Below, piece after piece: positions 12,503-23,423 of a stretch of DNA of 64,000 nt (the first letter of the stretch is position 1; each line of letters opens with the position of its first letter). Under the pieces are notes generated by a model. The model saw only the letters and a program-made list of their open reading frames with translations. It ran no database searches and was not told the origin of the DNA. The position numbers were made by a program, and so were the translations under genes. This DNA is from Strongyloides papillosus. Lineage: Eukaryota > Nematoda > Chromadorea > Rhabditida > Strongyloididae. The DNA is taken from contig SRSI01000050.1 of NCBI GenBank assembly GCA_005656395.1, forward strand, positions 4,030,001 through 4,094,000, written 5' to 3'.

Positions 12503-12868
12503 TTAAAGAAGTTTTTTAAATTTTGATTCAACCTTATCAACTAGATTCTCTGCTACATCTTTAGTTTTTTTTGCTAGTTTCTTTGCTTCATCTTTTGCCT
12601 TACCAACTAGATTTTTTGCTTTACTTTTTACGTCCTTCTAAAGAACAATTTATAATACCTTATTAGAACTTACGAGTTTATCTTTAAGTGATCTCTTCTC
12701 TCTATTAACATAATCTAATGGTGATTCTTGTGTAGTACCGAAACTACTATCTCCGTAATCATAACTATACATGTAAGCAGGTGTTGTTGCATATGTAGTA
12801 GTATCATCTTGGAAACTGTATTGGACAGCCAAAAGTACAAGAATAGTAAAGTATTTTATGAAATGCAT
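12503..12868 (-). CDS. Secreted cationic-helix precursor, class B (B5)
   Basis: Exons 12674-12868 and 12503-12637, phase 0, 109 residues, near-identical copy of B2. It sits in the block repeated at 6641 bp spacing, with the same REKR site, the same 44-residue cationic helical exon and TATA at 12907. The near identity of coding and non-coding bases points to a recent duplication or conversion rather than selection on the protein alone. Confidence 0.72.
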
Positions 12869-13306
12869 TTCGATGACATTTTACATTCTAAATTATTCCT
12901 TTTTATACTTATTTTAGAATATTTTTCTTTAATGAAAAAAAGACTAAATATTTGCAATCCAAATATAGTAATTTAGCAATAAAATGAAATTGTGGTAATT
13001 TTTTTACGAATAATTACATTATTAAAATTCTTTTTTTACTTTGTTTATCATGAAAAATATAATTTCAATATATTTAAAAGTCAATTTTTTATAAGTTGAG
13101 TTTTAATATAAATTTTCATAAAGTAATTTGTATTAATAAGATAAACATTTATTATATATTTCAATATTTGTAAATTCTTTTAAACAAGTAAAATAATAAT
13201 CTTTTAGAAATATTTTAAATATTGGTTTCAAAATCATCTAGTTCTAAAAATTTTAGAATGTTTATAAATATCGTTTTATTTTATCGGTAACCTTTACTAT
13301 TGTATA

Positions 13307-14251
13307 CACATAAAAAAGGACAAATTTTGACAAATCTATCTATAATGCAAAAAAATGTCCCATCATTTAAAAAAATTGAAGATTATTCAAATTTAAAAAG
13401 TATCAAGCAATAGGAAAAATTTTTAAACAACGCAAAATATTAGGTTGTCGCTTACTTTTTGCCGTTTTTCACAAAAATATATATGTTTAACTTTTTAAAT
13501 TAATGTAACTTTTTTTAATTTTGATATTTTTTATGACATTATGCTCATTTAGATCTTAACTTGTTTTTTATTTTGTAATATATGCTATTAAAAGTCAATT
13601 TCGTGTAAAATTATTGGTGTTTTAATAAAAATCACTATTCTAAACAATATACTAACAGCAAAAAGTTTAAAAATTTCACAAAAATAATAATAAAAGCAAT
13701 AATTATTTACTCTCACAAGGTATTACTAATTAGAAATATTATTTTAGTATTTGTTCTTATTTTAAATTAAAATATGTAAAAGTTATTTTTTTTACTATAG
13801 ATAAAAATCCATATTATTTCATAACTTTCTATAAATTTGATTATTTAAGATTATCTTTAAAAGACATTATGAAAAAAATTTAGATTAGCAAATGTGAAAT
13901 TTTCATAAAAATTTAATTTATAATGATTCAAACTATTGAAAAATATTTAAAAAAAATGTACTGTAATATGTTAAAAATGTTTTTTATGAAAGTGTTTGTA
14001 ATTTTACTTAAAATTAAATTCTATTCTTGTAATTTAAAATGTATTGTAGAAAACAACTTAAGATTTTTAGTAAAAATAGTGTACTTAAAAATAGAAACTT
14101 ATTTTAATGATTCTCTAATTATCGTCTTAATTTTTATATACAAATTAATTGCGATAAAATAAGTCCTAAATCAAGAAAATTCACATTTTTTTTAGATGGG
14201 ACAAATTCGTTACATTTTACAAACACCTATGTCCTTTTTATTTTTTGTGTG
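13307..14251. mobile_element. TIR element copy 3
   Basis: 945 bp, same ends as copy 2 and flanked by TA at 13305-13306 and 14252-14253. It lies inside the second copy of the large duplicated block, just 3' of A3. No transposase frame. Confidence 0.65.
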
Positions 14252-14592
14252 TAAACTATTTAATATTTATTTTAAATAATATAGAATGAAATGTCATGTT
14301 TATCTCGATAATAAATATTTGTTGATAAAGAAAACAGGATAGAATGACTATAATTTATTAAATAAATGATAAAATACTAATCTTTTACAAAAGTATAAGA
14401 CAATCATTTATCTTATTGTTTAAAGTATTTTATTTTTCTTTGATTCAAAAGTAAAAAATATGAAAAATAATTTTATTTCTTATAGTGTATGATGTAAAAT
14501 AATAATATTATCATTAATCCAATATAAAATTTCTACATTTTAAATATTTTAATGATTTATTATTTTGACGTTTATCTTAATGTTTTATTTTA

Positions 14593-14998
14593 TTAGTCAA
14601 GATCAAATGCATTTTGTCTTTCTAATTTCCAATTCTAAAAAAAGATTAAGTTTTTTTTTATTTTAACCTACAGGATTTCTATTTAGGTTCTCGTCAAATC
14701 TATCATTATTATCATCATTGTAATTATTTCTTTTAGAATAATATTCATTTAATCCTTCTCTAGCTCGCTTAATTAACTCATCTGTGTATTTTTTGCCGTT
14801 TTGTACGTCATTCATCAATCCTTTAATTAAACTTTCTCTAAATGAATTTGTGGCACCTGGCCATGATTCTTCAGAAGAAGTTGGGTTTTCCGAATGACCA
14901 ACTTCTATTGATTCCTCTGAAGAAGATAAAGAATAATCTTGTAAACTGTATTGAATAAAGAAAAGTACAAAGATAGTAAAATATTTTATAAAATGCAT
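14593..14998 (-). CDS. Small secreted protein, class A (A3)
   Basis: Exons 14672-14998 and 14593-14634, phase 0, 122 residues. From about 14880 leftwards it is nearly identical to A2, but the leader (FTIFVLFFIQYSLQDYS) and the upstream DNA are different from both A1 and A2, so the duplicated block ends inside exon 1. A TATAAAT element at about 15038 is 40 nt upstream of the conserved ATG. Body, helix segment and last exon are as in A1. Confidence 0.7.
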
Positions 14999-15016
14999 TT
15001 TGTTGATATTTAGCAT

Positions 15017-16832
15017 TTTGAATTATTCCATATTTATATCAACGTCGAAATATTTAAATAGAATTAAAAAACTATTAAATATTTAGATTCTAAAAGTCTT
15101 AACGTATAAAAAAATATTTTTTTATGTTTTTATATTATTTTAATGCTAAAAGATAATTTTTTAATTATGTATTTATAAAACATAACATTAGTATTTATAA
15201 AAAAAAGGCATATTTTTTATGCACTATCGTTAATAGATTATAAATTCATTATAAATTGTCATAAAGTATACTTTGAATTTATAAAGATTGAATAAATATT
15301 CTAAATAAATTGAACTAATATAATTTATATGTTTTGTAAATATTTTTATTAAATAATGTAATAAATTTCTAAGTTCATTTAAAATACAAATGAGTCTTCG
15401 CGAACTATTTTTGCAGTATTTTAGCTTTTTCAAAAATAAATGTTACTTTTATTAACTAATTTTTAATTTTTTATAAATTATTTATATGCTTATCTACTAA
15501 ATGAAATACACATCATATTGTAGAGAAAATAAATCTTTGTTTTTATATTATTTTCCTTAACATTATTTTCCACTAGAACTTTAATATTACTCTAAACAAC
15601 GTTGTATCTAAATGTAACTTACTTGTCATTTACTTGAATAAGTTTATACATAGACAAAATACAGCTTCATCTTTTATCTTATCAACACTTATATGGTTTA
15701 AATTCGTATGCTATACCAAGCATATAGCGTTCATTCTAAAGATCTTCCAAATGGACCATAGTTATTAAAGATATAAATTTTCTTAGAAGTCTAATTATCA
15801 ATAGGAGTATTATTATATGAATTTTGATAAAAAGTAACCAAATTTAAAGTTATGGATAATAACAAGAATGTCTGCTCAAACAAATCATGGACTTCAAAGA
15901 ACCATTGATTAAGATTTTATGGTTATATATTCTTTAATGATTAAACGTATTATAATAAATTATGTTTTAAAGGAATTATTACACGTGATAAACACTAATA
16001 TTTTACGATAATTAAAATATGTCTTGTAGTTGTTGAATAAATATGAGGCAATAAAAACTTTAGAAAGTAACGAAACATAATTAAAATATTATATTTTTTT
16101 ATGAATTAAAGTGAAAGCACTATTTTTGATAAGTATTTTTAATTTAAGGAAATAAATCATAAAATATTTAATTTAATATTATCATTTATCGATAAATAAG
16201 GTTTAATGATATTTTACGATTATTCTCAAATATTAGGTTTTTAAATTACTGTTTAAAAAACGAACTCATTTATCACATTCTATATCTCTTTTTTCTTAAA
16301 TCTATTTATTATCATTTCTTTAGTTAAAAGTTTGTTTTCGGAATAGAAAAATTCTACTATTTTATATGATCTAACATCTGTTTTCTGTACGTTGTCGTCG
16401 TTCCGGATTCAGTACCTTTTTAAGTTAAATTTGTAAGTTTCCAACATGTTTAAAATAATTTTTTTATTCCAATAAAACAATCTTTGTATGATAATTTAAA
16501 TTTTTAAAAATTTTATAAACAAAACTAATAAAGTAGTTATTTTTGTTTGATTTATATTATTAAATATGTTAAAAAAATAATTGCATTAATTTTATTAAAT
16601 GATAAAATATTAATATTTTACAAAGACATGGCAACATCATTTATCTTTTAATCAAAAATTTTTTATTGCTTTAATTAATTTAAAAATAATTATCTTGACA
16701 AATGATTATATTAATATATTATGTTGAGTAAAATAATAATGTTCATCATAAAGTCAATCCAATTAAAAGTTTCGAATTTTATATATTTGGAAAATTTTTT
16801 ATAATTGTCTTTACATTTATTTACTCACTCTA
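15017..16832. other. Non-coding interval between A3 and A4
   Basis: About 1.8 kb of AT-rich DNA that does not repeat the 1.5 kb B unit. Only chance-level open frames are seen. It marks the border between the recently duplicated part of the array and the diverged member A4. Confidence 0.5.
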
Positions 16833-17244
16833 TTATTCAAGATCAATTTTTTCTTGTCCTTCTAATGTCGATCTCTAAAAAAAAGTAGAAATTTTTTTAA
16901 TTAAAACTCACAGAATTTCCAAAGGGTGATTTATTTTTATTAATTTCTTCATTATTTATTCTGAGTTCATCTAATAAAAAATAATAATCACCCAAACTTT
17001 CTTTAGCTTCCTCTATTAATTTATCGACCTTCTCTTTTTCCTCAAGAAGTCTGTACGTTAACTCTCTAATTAGGTTCCCTCTTGCTGATTCTGGAGCAAG
17101 TGATACAGAACTTTTGTATATTGTTGGTTCTCTAGGAAAACCATTATTTACTTGTTTTTCTTCAGAAGAAGACGAAGAAAAATCTTGGAAACTGCATTGA
17201 ACAGTCAAAAGTGCAAGAATAGTAAAATATTCTATATAATACAT
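16833..17244 (-). CDS. Small secreted protein, diverged class A (A4)
   Basis: Exons 16912-17244 and 16833-16874, phase 0, 37-nt intron, 124 residues. The leader MYYIEYFTILALLTVQCSFQD aligns with the array leader, then a Ser-run (SSSSSEEK), a helical segment (KVDKLIEEAKESLGDYY) and a 13-codon last exon ending KIDLE. It is the outlier of the array and therefore useful: the conserved last-exon pattern shared with A1-A3 supports the splice model. Upstream in-frame ATGs at 17277 and 17289 overlap or precede a TATATATA tract at about 17284, 40 nt from the chosen ATG, so the internal ATG is preferred. Confidence 0.65.
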
Positions 17245-17508
17245 TTTGCTGATACTTTTCAATTCATATGTTTTCATATATATATTCAATTAAAGTTATT
17301 TAATTTAAAGCAAAAAATAATTTATATTTAATATGTAAATATTATAATTCAGAAAAAAAAAACTTAAGCTCCTTATATCGGATATTTTATCTCACTGTAA
17401 AAGTATTTTTTTGCCATGTTTACCTATTAAACATATTTTACACAAAAAAATTTATTTTTTAATCCTTCCATTAAATTGCAAAAGAAAATTAAATATTGGT
17501 TTTGTATA

Positions 17509-18449
17509 TGCATAAAAAAATAATAAAAATCTTGACAATTCTTCATAAAATGTTCCACCTGTTTAAAAAATTAAATTTTATTAAAATTTTTAAAATATCA
17601 ACGACAACAAAAATGTTTTAATCGACACAAGATATTAATTTGTCACATTAATTTTGGCGTTATTTTTTACAAAAATATTTATTTTTGATATTTTGAAATA
17701 ATATAGCTTTTATTAAATTCCAGTATCTTTTATGATATCATACTAATCTTAGAGTTTTACTTTTTTTGTAATATATTATGAAGTACGTTATTTGAAGTTA
17801 ATTTTGTGTAGATTTGTTAATGTTTTAACAAAACTCATTATTCTAAACAATCTACTAACAACAATAAGTTTAAAAATTCCATAACAATAATAATGAAAAA
17901 TAGCAATTATTTACACACACAAAGTATTATTAATTAAAAAACTATTTTAGTGTTTGTTCTTATTTTAAATTAAAATATGTAAAATTATTTTCTACTATAT
18001 AAAAATCCACATTATTTTAATACTTTTTATAAGTTTAATTTTTAAAGAGGACCTTTAAAGGCATTATTGAAACAATTTGGACTATTGGATTTGTAAATTT
18101 TTATAAATAAATATAATTTATAATAATTCAAACTTTTGAAACATATAAAAAAATGTACTATGATATAATAAAAATGTTTTTTATAAAAGTGTTTGTAATT
18201 TTATATAAAAATAAATTGTAATCTTGTATTTTGAAATGTATTATAGAAAATAACTTGAGTTCTAAAATAAAAATAGTATACTAAAAAACAGAAACTTATT
18301 TTATTAGTTCTTTAATTATTGCTTTTGTTTTTATTTACGAAATAATTACGATAAAATTAGTCCCATGTCAAAAAAAATTCAAATTTTATTATGTGGGACA
18401 AATTTATTATAATTTACGCAAACCTGTGTCCTTTTTATTTTTTGTGTGT
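17509..18449. mobile_element. TIR element copy 4 (degenerate)
   Basis: Interior order and right end (GTGTCCTTTTTATTTTTTGTG) match copies 1-3, but the left end is decayed (GCATAAAAAAATAATAAAAA) and the TA at the right is lost. It lies upstream of A4, whereas copies 1-3 lie 3' of A1-A3. Probably the oldest copy in the window. Confidence 0.5.
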
Positions 18450-18651
18450 TCTGCTGTAACAACTTTTTTCCTTGTTGAAACTTATTTTTTTAGAATAGTA
18501 TAGATATTTATGATTAAATGGTTGAAAGCATACATGGCTGAAATAATAGTATACTTTTTTGTTTTTATTTCATTATTAATGTACACTAGCTTCATCAAAT
18601 AATAAATAAGACTAATGTACTTTTTTCGTTATTTTAACATTAAATTTAACT

Positions 18652-18972
18652 GAAAATTTTTTGAGTTCCATCTTGCATTGATGGATTGTTTGATCCAATA
18701 AATGATTAACTGTTATAAACATTAATGTGTTTATTTTGTACAAAAGACATTCACAATCTATCATAATTACAACTAGATGGCTGATTCAACAACTTTATTA
18801 TGATATCAACCAAAAATTTCTTGAATTCCATCTAGCATTGACGAGTCATTGAATCCAATAAATAATTAATTGTTATAAATATTAATATGTTAGTTTGTGG
18901 AAAAAAATATTCGTAACTCACTATAATTATGACGTGAATACAGATTTAATAATTTTATCATTTCATCAACAG
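18652..18972 (+). repeat. Diverged tandem duplication, period ~160 bp
   Basis: Two adjacent copies (about 18652-18810 and 18811-18972) share ordered blocks such as TTCCATCTWGCATTGA and ATCCAATAAATRATTAAYTGT. No coding potential is seen. The rest of 18450-19490 is plain AT-rich DNA. Confidence 0.5.
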
Positions 18973-19490
18973 CAGACTTTTAAAATTAATATCGACAATT
19001 TCTAGGTTATCAAATTACATAATTTTCCTCATATGATACAAGAAATGATTTCATGAATAGCTTGATTTTCTTAGTAAACAAAAAATCTACAACTACTAAA
19101 ATCTTTCCTTATCAGGAACAATTCTATAAATAAAAAATAATGAACAAAAATACCTTTTAATTTTTGATCTTATCAATAAAATTAACTCGAATTTTATTAT
19201 TTTTAATAGTAAATAAAATTGTTAAAAAGAATCATGTATGAAAAAAGCCCACGCACAAGAAAAAAATTATAAATCTTGTGATATTTGTAAAAACACCAAA
19301 TCACATTTAAATTATTTATTTGATAAGACATTAGTATCAAAGAACAGATAAGAAATGACTGAATACGGTACTTAGGTGTCCCACACCTAGATCATACTTT
19401 AGCAAGTGATAAAATATTCTATGATTTTTATTATATAACTTCCGCCTATTAAAATATACCATAAACAAAATAAAGACGTAAGCATAAATG

Positions 19491-19500
19491 GTATATAAAT
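19491..19500 (+). promoter_or_regulatory. Putative TATA box
   Basis: GTATATAAAT lies about 55-60 nt upstream of the ATG of the Pro/His/Thr-rich gene, a distance that leaves room for a short leader. Confidence 0.4.
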
Positions 19501-19551
19501 GGAAAATTTTGTCTCATAAATATCATCTTTTCATTTCAATCATTTAAAAAA

Positions 19552-20031
19552 ATGGTTTCATTCTCCTACAAAATGTTATTTGCTGTCCTTTTGGTAGCTT
19601 TACTTTCTATTGAGCTTTACTCTAAACCAGCTCCAAATAATAAACAACCAACTAAATTTAATGTTAAGAAGGAGGAACAAAATCCACCACCAAGAGGACC
19701 AGGAGGAAAAAATCCACCCCCACCACCACCATCAGGAGAAACCAGACCACCACGTCCAACTAGAGAACCAAGAGAAAGCAGACCACCATGTGGTGACGAC
19801 TCATCATCAGAATCTGAAGAATCACACGAACATGGAGGACCAGGACATCGTCACGGACATAGACATGGAAAAGGTCACAGAAAACACCACAAATGCACAA
19901 CTACAGTAGAACCTGAATTAACCACTACCGCTGAAACTACAACAGCAACAGAATCAATTGTTACTTCAACAGAAGCTCCAGTAACTAGTGAAGCTGTAAC
20001 AACTGCCGCCGTTGAAGTCACAACTGTCTAA
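19552..20031 (+). CDS. Secreted Pro/His/Thr-rich low-complexity protein
   Basis: Single exon, 159 residues. A signal peptide (MLFAVLLVALLSIELYSKP, from Met8) precedes a Pro-rich block with PPP runs and PxPTREPRE repeats (about residues 40-80), an acidic Ser stretch, a His-rich GHRHGHRHGKGHRKHHK block (about 97-113) that could bind metal, and a Thr-rich tail (TTTAETTTATE) typical of O-glycosylated secreted proteins. GC content is well above the flanks. There are two cysteines only. Low-complexity secreted proteins of this kind occur as cuticle, gland or mucin-like products in nematodes; no specific family is recognised. A 99-codon frame in another phase overlaps it and is a by-product of the repeats. 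Confidence 0.7.
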   Translation: MVSFSYKMLFAVLLVALLSIELYSKPAPNNKQPTKFNVKKEEQNPPPRGPGGKNPPPPPPSGETRPPRPTREPRESRPPCGDDSSSESEESHEHGGPGHRHGHRHGKGHRKHHKCTTTVEPELTTTAETTTATESIVTSTEAPVTSEAVTTAAVEVTTV

Positions 20032-20034
20032 TAA

Positions 20035-21099
20035 ATGACCAAATAACAATAATTATTAATCTTTAAAATACTTTAAAATTATTCTACTTATGCTTTCTTG
20101 ATTTTAACGATGGGTGCTTTAATAGAAATACTTTATATTAAAATTTCTCTTTTTTATTATTTTCTTAGCTATTGTTCTTAAGATTAATTTGAATTTTAAC
20201 AAACAATTTAGCATAAAAAGCATAAAACATTCTGTTGCCATATCAATTGAAAAAATGATGGTTAATTGAATCGTTTGATCTTTAAGTAAAATCCAAATTT
20301 TGTATAAGTCAAAAATTTATGATAAGGCTAAATATTGTTTTAATAGACATTTTGTTAATCTTAATCCCACTTAAAAGCTTTACGCGATATACAAAACTGT
20401 ATACAACTAACATACAGCTTTCTTAACTTTACATTAGCTGTAACGTTAAACCAGGAAAAAACAAAAAAATACGTTTTTTAAAAAAATGTGATTTATTTAT
20501 AATTTTTTTCGAATTTTTTGTATTCTCAACAAAAAATTATTTCTTAATTTTATAAATTTTATTTTAAAAAATAGAAAAATGAAATTATTAAATTTTGTTG
20601 CAATCTCTAGAAGGCTGGAAAACAGTTTGATAAAGTATGAATCACTCAATAAATAAGTGATTATTTAACTTCAAACAATTCAAATATGTATGCATGCTTT
20701 AATAATAAAAAGATAATTTTACAAATTACAAATAATTTTTAAACCTATTTCATTTAAAAGTCAAAATAATGTCAATCAAGTTTTTTAATGAAATTCCCTT
20801 AAGCAATCAACCAAAGTATTTCAGTATGCTCATTTGTATTTTTGTTTAAATAATATACACATTAGATGTAATTTCTATTTTAATTTTTATTAATATTTTA
20901 TCATAAACATTAAAAAAAAGTCATTAATTTTGATAAAAAAGTTTTTTGTGAATTTACTATCTTAAGTAACGTTATTCCACGGTAGATGAACATGTATGTT
21001 GAATATAGTACTAAATTTTTAGTTTGGTAAACTGGCGTGTTTACTATTCCACGTCAAAGAATAAATATATTGTATTTAACAACATTCCAAACTACAGAA
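20035..21099. other. Intergenic, nothing recognised
   Basis: AT-rich interval between the Pro/His/Thr-rich gene and COG2. No open frame, RNA gene or repeat recognised. Confidence 0.5.
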
Positions 21100-23299
21100 A
21101 TGATTTCGCAGCTTCCTTCTCCTAAAGTAGAATCTGATAGTGGACAGGTATATTCTTTTAATAAAACTCTATTTACAAGACCTGAGTTTAACGTGGAAAG
21201 ATTTATAAATTTGGCTCGTCATCGTGCAACGTTAGATGAAATTTCTGGAGATCTAAGATCATATTTGAAAACTGTTCAAGAAGAATTAGTTGAATTGATA
21301 AATGTGGAGTATGCAGATTTTGTCAATTTATCTTCATCATTAGTCAGTTTAAACGATGTTATTGAAAGAATTGGAGAAAGTACAAATGTAAGTTTATGCT
21401 CATTGATATTTCTACTACGACGTCTCAAGAGGTAGTTTTACCCATTAGAATCTAACTTTCTGTTCATGTATTTTTCTACCTAGAATTAAAGTTGATCGTT
21501 TGTTTTTTACTTATTGCACGAAATAACAAATTTTCTGAAGGTAGAGGACACACATGACAAAGTTAATTTTAATTTTATTATTTTACTTTACACCTTGTAA
21601 TAAAATATTTTTAATTTTCCAGACCTCATTTAACAAGTATTGTGAAAGTACATTTCAATTAAAAGAATCAGCCAATCAGTTGAATGATAAGCGCGAAAAA
21701 CTTTCAAAATGTTACCTAGAACAAATAAGTTTAAGAAACAAGATTAATTTTGTAGAAAGCAGCAAACGTTTCATTGACCTACTGGAGCAATTTCCTGCTG
21801 AGATGTCTCGAAGGCAGGTTGAGAGATTTTCTATGTCTTTGGCAGATCTTGTTAACACATTTGAAGCATGTAAGGAGACAACTGATGATAATCAGAATGG
21901 TAGAGACTATGATAGAGTTATGAACTTTATTATTTCGAAATTTACGAAACTTGTTACAGAATGTCTTAAGCAAAAGTTTCGTGATGTTAATTCAAAAGAT
22001 ATTGAGTCAATAATGAGTTGTTTGCAGATAATTGGTCAAGAAAATGTTCCAATGGAGATCATATCCCATGATATTGTATCATCAACGCTAAATAGATGTT
22101 TTGATGGTAAGGATTCTTTATGTGAAAAGTTGACAAAATGTTTGGAAACCGTAATCAAAACAAGGAATACATTTTTGGAAGGCTCAAATGAACAAGTAGG
22201 ATGTTTGAGGTATCATTTCATAGATTCGTGTTTACTAAAAGGTCTACAAGAAACTATTAAGAACAATCTTGCTTCCAATATTTTGATTAATGATACAACC
22301 TTATTTCAGAAGTGCTTTTTTGAACTACTTCAATTTGTCAAAACATATCCACGTAGGAAGGACAACAAAAGCCTTCTCGTTTCCTGTCTAGATCAATTCA
22401 ATATGCATATATACTTTAAGTTAATAACCAGTGGATATTCAAAGAAGATAAATGTTGAACTTGGGAAAGCAACAAACAAACAATTGGAGGATATAGAAGT
22501 ATCTATTCCAAACTTAGAATATGAATTAGACTACAATTCTTTTTTTTCGCTTGAAATATCGAAAGCAATAGTATGGAGTTTCAATGACGTGAGTAACGAA
22601 AAGATTGTACTTGATCCATTGTTATCTAGAAGTTGGACTTTCTTAATATCTAATTTCAATAAATTAATAACATTCTTGGAAAAAGCATCCGAATTGGAAT
22701 TTGAGGAGGACTATAAAGTGCCAATTGCAATAATATCTGATGTCCAAAGACTTGAAGAATCAATAATGGGGTTGTGTTATGGTGTTTTTCGTTCAAGAAT
22801 TGAAAACTTGCGTCTTGATTGGCGTATATTTGGCAATGTATTTGACAGTTTCTTTGTTATGCTTCGTGAGAAAAGCTGTCTTTTTGAGAAAATATTAATA
22901 GATATTAACAAAAAAACTTTGGATAAATATTTGATTCAAGTTAACGATGTGCCAAAAAGTTATAGGTGGACTAAGAAACCGATGCCTGAAAGTCACTCGC
23001 AATATCTTACAAGTATTGTTGACTATTTGAAGAAATTAGAAGATGATTTTAAAACATATGGAGTAGAGGATGAAGTAAAGGAGAAAATGATTGTAGAAGT
23101 AAAGGAATACATAAAGGATACATTCAACCGTTTATCATCAAATTTAATACAGTCTATACAACAGACATTTTCGTCTCTTCAACGATTTAAGAATAGAGAG
23201 GATGAAAACACATCAAATGTTTCAGGAAGTAGTAGTGATGAAGCTAAAATGCTAAAACAATTAGAGTTAGATAAAATATTTGTATGCAATACTTTTTAA
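21100..23299 (+). CDS. cogc-2: Conserved oligomeric Golgi complex subunit 2
   Basis: Exons 21100-21387 and 21623-23299, phase 0, 654 residues. The N-terminal COG2 region is clear (FNVERFINLARHRATLDEISGDLR...YADFVNLSSSLVSLNDVIERI). COG2 is a lobe A subunit of the eight-subunit tether for retrograde vesicles within the Golgi. The rest is a mainly helical rod as expected; family members are around 700 residues, so this is near full length. I start at the first ATG in frame (21100), just after a CAG acceptor-like sequence. The 124-nt gap to UFL1 on the same strand suggests an operon. Confidence 0.85.
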
Positions 23300-23423
23300 T
23301 TTATTAAATATATATTTATGATAAGTGATTATTAGTCTTTTTTTTTAAAATAGTTATTAGTACTTTATTCCATATTTGCAAAATATTTATTCGTGCGTGT
23401 TAATAATTTTCTTTAGAAATAAT

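Larger units (their letters stand above)
1497..17290 (-). repeat. Mosaic tandem array of nine small secreted-protein genes
   Basis: Nine paralogous two-exon genes lie on the minus strand in the order A1 B1 B2 A2 B3 B4 B5 A3 A4 (left to right), with TIR elements next to A1, A2, A3 and A4. B genes repeat at about 1.5 kb (B1-B2 1508, B3-B4 1489, B4-B5 1508 between stop codons). A ~3 kb block around 5.23-8.24 kb recurs at 11.87-14.88 kb with an offset of 6641 bp. Intergenic DNA within the array is itself repeated: for example about 150 nt lying some 360-520 nt beyond the 3' end of every B gene. Confidence 0.8.

Noticed and set aside
19610..19909. 99-codon His/Gln-rich frame overlapping the Pro/His/Thr gene
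   Set aside because: Alternate-phase reading of the same repeats; the other phase has the signal peptide.
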